From NCBI RefSeq assembly GCF_900110455.1, contig NZ_FOIS01000001.1:744001-808000 (forward strand): a stretch of 64,000 nt of DNA. The letters are read 5' to 3'. Positions 1 to 7,039 of the stretch are shown here, piece by piece. The first letter of the stretch is position 1; each line of letters opens with the position of its first letter. Source of the stretch: Natrinema salifodinae (lineage in GTDB: Archaea; Halobacteriota; Halobacteria; Halobacteriales; Natrialbaceae). The notes beneath the pieces are model-generated. The model was not told where the DNA came from and searched no databases. It was given only the letters and a program-made list of their open reading frames with translations. The translations under genes and the position numbers were made by a program.

Positions 1-181
1 TGCCGACCATCGCCACGTCGGCCGCGGACTTCGACATCCGGGCGATGCCGGTCACGATGCGCGGCCAGGCGAGATCGGTCGTTCGCTCGACGCGGCGCTG
101 ATCGACGATCCCGGCGCGAACGAGCAGGGACCCGATCGACAGCAGGAGCCAACGGAACGGATTCGGCACTCGAGAAGCCAC
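1..181 (-). CDS. MATE family efflux transporter, 5' fragment
   Basis: The first 60 codons of a minus-strand gene run off the left edge. The reading begins VASRVPNPFRWLLLS and continues through RTTDLAWPRIVTGIARM to SKSAADVAMVG. This is the cytosolic N-terminus and first helix (Trp-Pro-Arg-Ile-Val, then ADVAMVG) seen in haloarchaeal MATE-type multidrug/Na+ antiporters. The GTG at 181 is the only plausible start, because the frame is closed by a TGA a short way upstream with no ATG between. MATE proteins export cationic compounds through the cytoplasmic membrane using Na+ or H+. The family is inferred from this N-terminus only; the rest lies outside the window. Confidence 0.6.
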   Translation of the reverse strand, partial: MASRVPNPFRWLLLSIGSLLVRAGIVDQRRVERTTDLAWPRIVTGIARMSKSAADVAMVG

Positions 182-453
182 GAATAACCGTTCGTGTCTC
201 AGCGCTAAAACTCTTCATACCTCAGCGATACGTCATGGTTGATCACGCGCTATCGACGACGTTATCGGTCGTGTGTGAACGAATGGGACACATACTACTA
301 GATTACAATAGTATCTCGAGTGCGACGATCGCGCCGGCCGACATCCGCGTTCGGGCCGGGGTCGCGTTCCGTCGGTGCTCAACAATCAGTTCGTAATCGA
401 TCCCCGCGGATGCAGGCAGTACAGGCTTCCCGCGGACCGGCCCAGCCTCGGAT

Positions 454-2385
454 ATGTGCGCACGGTTCTCGGAGGACGACGTCGAGAAACGAGTCGAAAA
501 CGCGAACGGCGAGGTGATCGGCGCGATCACGGCCGTCGAGGGCGACACCGCCCACGTCGAACCGAAACAGGGGGTGATGGACTCGATCAGGGCGGCCCTG
601 GGCTGGAATCGAACGCACGAGGACACCGTGTTGATCCACGAGGACGCGATCGCCGGGGTGTCGGCGGACGTGATTCGACTCGAGGAGACCGACGCACAGG
701 CCGACGACGACACCGAGGCCGAAAGCCAGGCTGCAACCGGCCCGCCCGACCGGGCGGACGCCGAGACCGATCGATCGGACCCCGATATCGACGAGGACGC
801 CCGCACCGAGCCGGCCGCAGCGAGCGAGCCGACGCGCGAAGCCGACCCCGAACCGTCTGACGGCCCGGAGTTCGAACCGGAGGACGCCGCAGAAGAACCC
901 GGCAACGCCGCGGAGCGAGAGCCGGATCGCGATCGCGGTCCGGAGCCGGACCCGACCGCCCCTCGCAACGCGGCCGAACGGCCGAGCGGCGACGGCGGCC
1001 GGGGGACGACCGCCGACCCGGACGCACCGGAACCGACTCCCGAACCGGATCGGGCCGAGTCCGAAGCCGAGGGACCAGGCGACGTCGAGGAGCCGACCGA
1101 GGCCGGTGCTACCGAACCGAGTGCGACCGACGAGGTGGAACCGGTCGGGAGCCCCGACGAGCCGTCTCCGACCGAAGAAACGGCGACCGAACCGGCCGAG
1201 TCGCCGGCGATGGCCGAAGACGCCGCGACCGACGACCGGCCGTCGACGGCGGAGATGGACCTCGCCGACGAGCTAGATCGGGGCGTCGACATCGAGTCGG
1301 CCGCCGGCGAGCACGACGGCCTAGACGACGAGCCGAGTCCAACTGCGGACGACGACCTGACCGACGAAGTGAACACGGGCGTCGATATCGCGGCGGCCGC
1401 GGACGCCGTCGAAGCCGAGGGAGCGGCTGACGCCGACGTCGCGGGATCGTCGAGCGAGGAACGCGACCTGGCCGACGAGCTGAATCGGGGCGTCGACATC
1501 GAGTCGGCCGCCGGCGAGCACGACGGCCTGGACGACGAGCCGAGTCCGACTGCGGACGACGACCTGACCGACGAAGTGAACACGGGCGTCGATATCGCGG
1601 CGACCGCGGACGCCGTCGAAACCGAGGAAGCGGCCGACGCCGACGTCGCGGGATCGTCGAGCGAGGAACGCGACCTGGCCGACGAGCTGAATCGGGGTCC
1701 CGACATCGAATCGCTCGCGGCCGAAGCCCGCGAGCCGGACGCCGACATCGATCCGGAGAGTATCGCGGGGCAGGAAGTACCCGCCGAAGGCGGGAGTGAG
1801 GGGGCCGATCGGCGGACCATCGCCGAAAGCGAGTCCGACCTCCATTCCGCGATCGACCGTCGGCCGGCCGAGACGGCCGACGAGACCGAACGAACGCCGC
1901 TCGAGGGGTTCGATCCCGGCTCGTCGGCGGCGACCAGTGACCGACACCAGGCGACTACGCCACTGTCGGCGATGATCGCCGTCCAGCAGGCGGCGCTGGA
2001 ATCGAGCCAGCGGGCGATTCAGCAGGGTCTCGCGCTCCAGGAGACGATGGCTCGACGCGCACTCACCGGGCAGACGACGCTGCACCGCCAGCAGCTACGA
2101 CTCGCCCGGACGGCCGCCACGGCGCCCCTGGAGATCGCCGCCGCGATGACGGGGACGGAGACGGGAGACCGGCCGCCTCGCAACGACGAGCAGGGTAGCG
2201 CCGACACGGCGGGCAAGCGACTCGAACTCGTCGACGGGCTCGATGCGATGTACCGCAGGCGGCTCGTGGACGCGGGGATCGCCTCACTCGACGACCTCGC
2301 GCGGGCCGACCGCGAGACCGTCGCCGACGCCGCCGGCGTGACCGAGGCGCGTGCAGCCGGCTGGATCGAGCAGGTTGACGTCTGA
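454..2385 (+). CDS. Large acidic repeat protein with PRC-barrel-like N-terminus and helix-hairpin-helix-like C-terminus
   Basis: 643 residues. Residues ~10-75 (GEVIGAITAVEGDTAHVEP) have the small beta-barrel look of a PRC-barrel-like domain. Residues ~85-500 are a low-complexity Asp/Glu/Pro/Ala region. It holds a 69-residue tandem repeat beginning DLADELxRGVDIES at residues 269 and 338, with a partial third copy at 407. Residues ~503-566 form a Gln/Ala-rich amphipathic helical stretch. The last ~50 residues (LVDGLDAMYRRRLVDAGI ... ASLDDLARADRETVADAAG) resemble the helix-hairpin-helix or Rad51-N-like domain that haloarchaeal proteins often carry at the C-terminus. No function is recognised. 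The architecture suggests a scaffolding or nucleoid/envelope-associated role, but that is inference. The long antisense ORF here is a shadow of the GC-rich coding frame. Confidence 0.75.
   Translation: MCARFSEDDVEKRVENANGEVIGAITAVEGDTAHVEPKQGVMDSIRAALGWNRTHEDTVLIHEDAIAGVSADVIRLEETDAQADDDTEAESQAATGPPDRADAETDRSDPDIDEDARTEPAAASEPTREADPEPSDGPEFEPEDAAEEPGNAAEREPDRDRGPEPDPTAPRNAAERPSGDGGRGTTADPDAPEPTPEPDRAESEAEGPGDVEEPTEAGATEPSATDEVEPVGSPDEPSPTEETATEPAESPAMAEDAATDDRPSTAEMDLADELDRGVDIESAAGEHDGLDDEPSPTADDDLTDEVNTGVDIAAAADAVEAEGAADADVAGSSSEERDLADELNRGVDIESAAGEHDGLDDEPSPTADDDLTDEVNTGVDIAATADAVETEEAADADVAGSSSEERDLADELNRGPDIESLAAEAREPDADIDPESIAGQEVPAEGGSEGADRRTIAESESDLHSAIDRRPAETADETERTPLEGFDPGSSAATSDRHQATTPLSAMIAVQQAALESSQRAIQQGLALQETMARRALTGQTTLHRQQLRLARTAATAPLEIAAAMTGTETGDRPPRNDEQGSADTAGKRLELVDGLDAMYRRRLVDAGIASLDDLARADRETVADAAGVTEARAAGWIEQVDV
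1258..1713 (+). repeat. Tandem 207-bp coding repeat (2 full copies plus partial third)
   Basis: Copies begin at 1258, 1465 and 1672, exactly 207 bp (69 codons) apart. Copies 1 and 2 are nearly identical at nucleotide level; the third is cut after about 14 codons. The period keeps the reading frame, so the array can expand or shrink without breaking the gene. Confidence 0.9.
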
Positions 2386-2512
2386 GACGCCAACCGCGCC
2401 ATCGGTGGCGGGTTCGGTCGACGCCGCTCTCGATCCGGGTAGCCGACGGCGGTCGACCGACCACGATCCGCGATGAGAAGGGGCTTTACGGTGTCGTCCC
2501 TGGGTCGAAGTA

Positions 2513-3319
2513 ATGAGGCGACGTCGGCTGTTGCTCACCGGAGGTGCGGTCGCGGTAACCGGACTCGCGAGCGCCGCGGGTCGGCCGTCCGGCGACGACG
2601 CGTTGCTGGCGGCGGCGCGTCGATCCGACGGTACGGGCGAGACCGAGGCGTCGACGGAGACGATCCTCGCTGACACCGTCTACGAGACCACGCTGTTCGT
2701 CCGCGACGCGGGGCGCGACGGCCCCACGGCGATGGTCTTCGGCGGCGTCCACGGCGACGAACGAAACGGCATCGAGGTCGCGCGCGAAGTCGCCGACTGG
2801 CATCCCGATGCGGGACGGCTCGTCGTCGTCCCCGAGACCAACCGCGCGGCCGTCGACGACGATTCGCGGGAGGGTCCCGACGGAGACCTGAATCGCCACT
2901 TCCCGGCCGGTGAGGAGCCGGCGAGCGAACTCGCGCGCGGAATCTGGGACGCCGTCGCACGCCACGAGCCCGACGTCGTCCTCGACCTCCACCGATCGCT
3001 CGGCCTGGCCGCCGTTCATCCGCAGTACGTCGGCCAGGCGGTCTTCCACTCAGCGGACGCGCGCGGCGACGACCTCGCGGCGTACCTCAACGAGGTCGCC
3101 GTCCCGTGGGCCATGCCGTTCCACCGGGTTCGAGCGCGAGAGACGAACGCGTCGGGGCCGTTGCTCTTCCAGAAGGCGATCCGGGAGTTCGAGGCGACCG
3201 GCTACCTCTTCGAGACGACCGAGTTCCTGCTCGATCGGGCGGCGCGAAACGAGGTAACGCGGCTCGCGGCGGCGAAGGTGCTGGCGTTCCACGGGCTGCT
3301 CACGGAGGGGGGCCGATGA
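2513..3319 (+). CDS. Tat-exported succinylglutamate desuccinylase/aspartoacylase-type zinc hydrolase
   Basis: 268 residues. The N-terminus MRRRRLLLTGGAVAVTG is a twin-arginine-type signal, so the enzyme probably acts outside the membrane. The M14-like zinc site is visible: GGVHGDE gives ligands His80 and Glu83, and DLHRS gives His160. A Glu-rich ETTEF stretch (234-237) may hold the general base. Members of this family cleave N-acyl amino acids or peptides; the substrate cannot be told here. The stop overlaps the next start by 4 bp (ATGA), so the two genes are probably translationally coupled. Confidence 0.75.
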   Translation: MRRRRLLLTGGAVAVTGLASAAGRPSGDDALLAAARRSDGTGETEASTETILADTVYETTLFVRDAGRDGPTAMVFGGVHGDERNGIEVAREVADWHPDAGRLVVVPETNRAAVDDDSREGPDGDLNRHFPAGEEPASELARGIWDAVARHEPDVVLDLHRSLGLAAVHPQYVGQAVFHSADARGDDLAAYLNEVAVPWAMPFHRVRARETNASGPLLFQKAIREFEATGYLFETTEFLLDRAARNEVTRLAAAKVLAFHGLLTEGGR

Positions 3320-3606
3320 CGACCGCCGACATTCGGCGCGCCCTTACGAGTCCCGCGACGCTCGTCACCTACGCCGTGCTGGTCGTCCCGTTCGCGATCG
3401 GCTGGCTCAAGACGGCGCTCATGACCCCGCTCGCCCTGCCTGGCTACCTGCTCTTCGTGCTCGGGACGGCCGTCGGCAAGGCGATCGCGCCCGGCATCGA
3501 GTTCTGGGTCTACTGGGTGCCGTTCCTCGGCGGGTGCTACGGACTCGCGGCCGCGGTCGGCTACGGCTACGAGCGGTGGCGCGACGGGGCAAGCGCGCTC
3601 GACTAA
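3316..3606 (+). CDS. Small membrane protein coupled to the upstream hydrolase
   Basis: 96 residues from the ATG at 3316, which overlaps the stop of the hydrolase gene (ATGA). This start fits better than any earlier codon in the open frame. There are two to three hydrophobic segments: residues ~14-30 (VTYAVLVVPFAIGWL), ~36-52 (LALPGYLLFVLGTAVG) and ~60-82. No family was recognised. The overlap suggests that it works with, or is made in step with, the exported aspartoacylase-like enzyme, perhaps as a membrane partner (inference). Confidence 0.6.
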   Translation: MTTADIRRALTSPATLVTYAVLVVPFAIGWLKTALMTPLALPGYLLFVLGTAVGKAIAPGIEFWVYWVPFLGGCYGLAAAVGYGYERWRDGASALD

Positions 3607-3703
3607 CGGGAGCGATGCGCCGTCGCAACCGCGGCCGTGGCCGTGACGGGCCGCGATTTATTGCGTTCCGGACCATCGGTCGGACCACAGCGGATCCTGA
3701 GCG

Positions 3704-4120
3704 ATGACCCGAGACGATCACTACAAACTGTTCGGCGTCTACCTCTCGGCGCCAGCCTTCGACGCGCTCGCCACGCGCCTGTACGAGGACGCCGGCGTCG
3801 TCGATTACGAGAACTACTTCGACCCGTCCGCGTCGACGGTCCCCGTCGGCGACCCCGGTGCCGACGCGACCGACGACCTCGTCTCGGACCTGGTCGCAGA
3901 CTTCGCCGACCTTTACGACGCGGCGGATTTCGAGGCCGCCAGGCGGGTCGACCCCGATTCGTTCACCCTTGCGCATCTCGCGGCGGATCCCCAGACGGTG
4001 ACGAACGCCCGCGAGCGGTTTCAGGCGGCCGCCACGATTCAGGACACGGACCTGCGGACGGTCCACACCGCGATTCTATCGGCGTTCCTCGACGCGGAGG
4101 CGGACCTCGACGACCGATAG
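3704..4120 (+). CDS. Hypothetical acidic haloarchaeal protein
   Basis: 138 residues beginning MTRDDHYKLFGVYLSAP. It is acidic, predicted mainly helical, with no signal peptide, membrane segment or cysteine motif. The middle has alternating Asp/Ala stretches (DDLVSDLVADFADLYDAADFE). Codon usage is that of a genuine haloarchaeal gene. No known domain was recognised and the neighbours give no clear link. Confidence 0.55.
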   Translation: MTRDDHYKLFGVYLSAPAFDALATRLYEDAGVVDYENYFDPSASTVPVGDPGADATDDLVSDLVADFADLYDAADFEAARRVDPDSFTLAHLAADPQTVTNARERFQAAATIQDTDLRTVHTAILSAFLDAEADLDDR

Positions 4121-4217
4121 CGTCTGCGGAGTAGCGGCGGACAGCACGCCTGTTGTGGCGGCTCAGCGGATCGGGATGGATATCCGGTCGCTTCTCGGCT
4201 CGAAAAACGACGGCCGT

Positions 4218-4358
4218 TCAGGCCGCTTGACGCTCGACGATGCTTACCCAGTGATCGACGTACTCGGCCTCGTGGTCGCTGGCGTACCGGTTCGCCTCGG
4301 CCCAGTCCGAGCACTCCCGATCGAGGTCACAGCTGTCACACTGTAGTACGTATGCCAT
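4218..4358 (-). CDS. Cysteine-containing microprotein (46 aa)
   Basis: An ATG at 4358 (minus) reads MAYVLQCDSCDLDREC, then SDWAEANRYASDHEAEYVDH, and stops at 4218. A Cys-x2-Cys pair, a further Cys and later His residues fit a small metal-binding or redox microprotein of the kind common in haloarchaea. High GC at third positions and an A/T-rich stretch just upstream support a real gene. Function is unknown. Confidence 0.55.
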   Translation of the reverse strand: MAYVLQCDSCDLDRECSDWAEANRYASDHEAEYVDHWVSIVERQAA

Positions 4359-4598
4359 GTTGTATCATACAACGCGAGTTCGCTTAAACGTTCGTCGGGA
4401 GTGTCACCGCCGGCAACCGTCGCTCGTTCGGACGACGCGATCGGATGGGCGGCTCCGTCGACTACGGTTCCGCTCCGTCGTTCCTATGTCAATCGGGATC
4501 GAACGCCAGACTGGCTGGCGATCGAGACGATTCGTATGCGGGCCAGGCGTCTGCCGAAGACACGAAGATTCATTTTGGCTGGATTTGATTTGAGATTG

Positions 4599-5612
4599 AT
4601 GTATCGATATACGCCGGACGACATCGATCACGAACGCGCTGACCACCAGGCGGTCATTCAGGGCGCCGACGATCGCGATGCGAAGCGGATCGGCAATCTC
4701 GGGGAACTCGCGTTCGAACAGTTCTGTCGCGAGTACCTGCCCGTCGAGATGTGGGAGTGGAAAAACGAGGACGCGATCAGGCGGTGTAACCCGGAGAGTT
4801 TCTCCGGCCACGACTTTGAGGTCTTCGGCTACGAGGTGGACGTGAAGTCGTCGCGGGACGTCTCAGCGTTCTTACCCGAGTCGCTCGTCGAGCGCGATCC
4901 CGACGACGATATTGTGGTGATGGTCTGGCATCGTGACGACGAAGATAGTCTGATGTTGCTCGGCTGGGAGCGCCTCGCGACGCTCAAATCGAAGGCCGAG
5001 TACTCCGGCGAATCACCGGCGAAACTCGACCACCTCGCGGCCCGACCGATGAACGAACTGCTCGACCTCGGACCGAACACTGCCCACATGAACCAGAAGC
5101 CTGAGAATCCGTTCCAGCCAGGCGATCGCGTTGTGAAGGCCGAGGACGAGGATCCGTCCATCGGCGTCGTGGTCGAGGTGCTGCCGCCGGAGAAGAATAC
5201 TGGCGCGTTCGGGCAGGAGATCGACGGGGAGGTAGTCAGCGTTGCGTTCCCGAGTTCACTCGACAAGGGGCCGGCCGATTGGCGTGAGTACCACCCGGCG
5301 ATTCTCGCGTCGTACTGTGTCGATACGGATATCAAGCTCTGGAAGTACAAACACGAAAATCTCGAGTTCGCGGCGAACCCATACGTGCCAGGCGACCGCG
5401 TGATCAAAACCAGTCACGACGATCCGGATACGGCTGTTGTGGTCGAGACTCCGAACGGGCCTACCGGTGACGACGTTACCGTTGCGTACCTGAACGCTTT
5501 CGATGACGAGGGCGTTTGGCCCGGGAAGTTAGCGGAGCACTGTGAAGAGAACGGGATCAAATGCTACACGTACGAGCACTCGCAACTCGAGTTTCTACAG
5601 CGGGTTGAATAA
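4599..5612 (+). CDS. PD-(D/E)XK nuclease-like protein with duplicated C-terminal modules
   Basis: 337 residues from the ATG at 4599 (MYRYTPDDIDHERAD). An upstream in-frame ATG exists at 4401, but the sequence between is unlike the rest. Residues ~30-130 have a restriction-endonuclease-fold signature: helix Glu36 (GNLGELAFEQF), Asp72 (GHDFEVFG), then the DVK core Asp81-Lys83 in EVDVKSS. The C-terminal half contains two related ~85-residue modules, each opening NPxxPGDRVxK, then a DPxxxVVVE strand pair, and closing with YKHENLEF or YEHSQLEF. These could be SH3-like binding modules. GC is lower than in neighbouring genes, and the gene abuts a tRNA-derived direct repeat. A defence or nucleic-acid-repair role is inference. 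Confidence 0.6.
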   Translation: MYRYTPDDIDHERADHQAVIQGADDRDAKRIGNLGELAFEQFCREYLPVEMWEWKNEDAIRRCNPESFSGHDFEVFGYEVDVKSSRDVSAFLPESLVERDPDDDIVVMVWHRDDEDSLMLLGWERLATLKSKAEYSGESPAKLDHLAARPMNELLDLGPNTAHMNQKPENPFQPGDRVVKAEDEDPSIGVVVEVLPPEKNTGAFGQEIDGEVVSVAFPSSLDKGPADWREYHPAILASYCVDTDIKLWKYKHENLEFAANPYVPGDRVIKTSHDDPDTAVVVETPNGPTGDDVTVAYLNAFDDEGVWPGKLAEHCEENGIKCYTYEHSQLEFLQRVE

Positions 5613-5625
5613 AGCCACTATCACG

Positions 5626-5686
5626 CCTACGCTATCTATGGGTTCTCGCGAACGAAGTGTGCGAGTAGGTGGGGCAGATTTGAACT
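5626..5686. repeat. Left direct repeat (partial tRNA-Val 3' copy, attL-like)
   Basis: A 61-bp segment matches 6681-6742 with five mismatches and one gap. It contains the hairpin motif that follows the tRNA 3' end and a degenerate acceptor/T-arm (GGGGCAGATTTGAACT). The copy lacks the rest of the tRNA, as expected of a tRNA-targeted integration scar. Confidence 0.75.
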
Positions 5687-5954
5687 ACGCCGAGACGTGC
5701 TCGCTCCGCTCGCACCACAAGGGTGAAGGCAATATCACTTCCCTGTAGATCCTGTCTGCCCGCACTACGGCGTTCCCGTCAGACAACCATGATGGAACGT
5801 CGATCCCAAATGAAACCCGAACGCTTCTACTAGATTCTTCGGAATCTTCCACTATCGCATTACTTATGGTGTCTCTCCAGATGGCGTTAAATTCATATTC
5901 CTTGAACATACAGTTTGACAGATATGGCAACACTAACGTGTCTTGGGGATTGTG

Positions 5955-6287
5955 CTATCGGCCTATGAGTCCCAGTATCCGTCTGCGAACGTCCTCGGCT
6001 GAGTCATATGTTTGGTCATCAGTTGAAGAGAGTACCTCCTCCAGGGGTTTCTTGCCGCCCTGAATTTCAAGTTCATAATCGCCATAGGCCTCAACCAACT
6101 CAGTTGTCGTGGTTGGATAGTCGTGCGATTTGAGCGCTTCATCAAGATCACCAAGCCGCACGCTTTCGTCATCAAACAGCGGTTCCTTTTCATCGCCGCG
6201 GGCTTTAGCCTCCTCTAATTCTCGCTCACGCTGGCGATTCTCTTCACGATCTGCTTGCTCATCTCGACCCTGTTTATCATCTGCCAT
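5955..6287 (-). CDS. DUF5789-like haloarchaeal protein
   Basis: 110 residues from the ATG at 6287; a TTG two codons upstream is less likely. The N-terminus MADDKQGRDEQADREENRQR is a highly charged, Arg/Glu/Asp-rich helix. It is followed by VRLGDLDEALKSHDYPTTTTELVEAYGDYELE and a closing EEVLSSTDDQTYDSAEDVRRRI. This order matches the haloarchaeal DUF5789 family as I remember it. Its role is unknown. It is the only clear gene between the two tRNA-derived direct repeats, so it is probably cargo of the element. Confidence 0.65.
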   Translation of the reverse strand: MADDKQGRDEQADREENRQRERELEEAKARGDEKEPLFDDESVRLGDLDEALKSHDYPTTTTELVEAYGDYELEIQGGKKPLEEVLSSTDDQTYDSAEDVRRRILGLIGR

Positions 6288-6293
6288 ATACAA

Positions 6294-6680
6294 CAGTAGG
6301 AGATCCAGACGAATATAACTCTCGGCGGTTGGTTCGCAGGCACATTCTATCGGCTAATTCAGGATTCATTTGGAGAAAATAACGTAGCCCTTGTGCTGAC
6401 TACATCCTCTATATTCAGCAGGCGACTTTTGGCATGCTTCGGACAAATCAATAGCTGCCTCGGTAACTGCTTGCCCTATGCTGGCCAGAGCTACCACAAC
6501 CAAATACCGTGAAAATAAGGGTTGATACACTTCTTTGCTCGTCCGTGCTTCCCGCTGGTAACAGATCACCGGTAGAATTATCATTCCAGATTCCGTTAGT
6601 ACAATCGCACAACGGCGACAGCCCCCGACAAGGGACTTGATGGAATCCAGTTTCCAATACTGGCTTCACCTATAAACGTC
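6294..6680. other. A/T-richer stretch without a recognised gene
   Basis: Two overlapping minus-strand frames are open for ~72 codons each (6366-6584 and 6448-6669). One contains a Cys-rich PLCDCTNGIWNDN stretch and the other LVVVALASIGQAVTEAAIDL. Neither has a convincing start or a family I recognise. They may be the two halves of one frameshifted gene, or decayed element sequence. Confidence 0.35.
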
Positions 6681-6742
6681 CCTACGCTGTCCGTGGGTTC
6701 TCGCGAACGAAGTGAGCGAGTGGGTTGGGGCAGATTTGAACT
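6681..6742. repeat. Right direct repeat (attR-like) overlapping tRNA-Val
   Basis: This is the 62-bp partner of 5626-5686. It covers the 3' flank, the acceptor stem 3' strand and the T-arm of the intact tRNA-Val gene. The intact tRNA is on this side, so integration would have restored the gene here. Confidence 0.75.
6700..6720 (-). terminator. Stem-loop immediately 3' of tRNA-Val
   Basis: CTCGC and GCGAG arms (5 bp) enclose an 11-nt loop directly after the tRNA discriminator base. The same hairpin is kept in the left direct repeat, apart from one loop base. It may help processing or termination. This motif type (CGAACGAAGTG core) is common downstream of genes in haloarchaea. Confidence 0.4.
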
Positions 6743-6795
6743 GCCGACTTCCTCCGTGTGAAGGAGGTATCATAACCGGACTAGATCACCAACCC
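6721..6795 (-). tRNA. tRNA-Val (anticodon CAC)
   Basis: The minus strand folds as a 75-nt tRNA. Acceptor GGGTTGG pairs with CCAACCC, followed by discriminator A. The anticodon stem CCTCC/GGAGG closes the loop TTCACAC, giving anticodon CAC (Val, GTG codons). The T-arm contains GTTCAAATC. CCA is not encoded. Its 3' end is the target duplicated at 5626-5686. Confidence 0.93.
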
Positions 6796-7039
6796 GCACG
6801 AGGTGATATCGGTGCGTTCGACTTAAGGCTTCCTTTCGTCGATCGTCGTCGGCACCGATCGAGCGGGTCGTTCCCACACGACTCCGCACTGCACCGACCG
6901 CCTGGCGAGCCCGCGTCGCTCAATCGCGGCCGCATCGTTACGGACGCGTTCGCGACCCTGGCCAAGCCCGAACGCCGAGCCGGTGGGAGACCGCTGCCGC
7001 AATCGAGTTGTATACGGCCCTGGGAGCGAACGATCGCCC

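Noticed and set aside
303-1820. Long minus-strand open frame of 505 codons, Ser/Ala-rich
   Set aside because: It is antisense to the acidic repeat gene; Ser-rich frames opposite Asp/Glu-rich haloarchaeal genes are a usual artefact of high GC.
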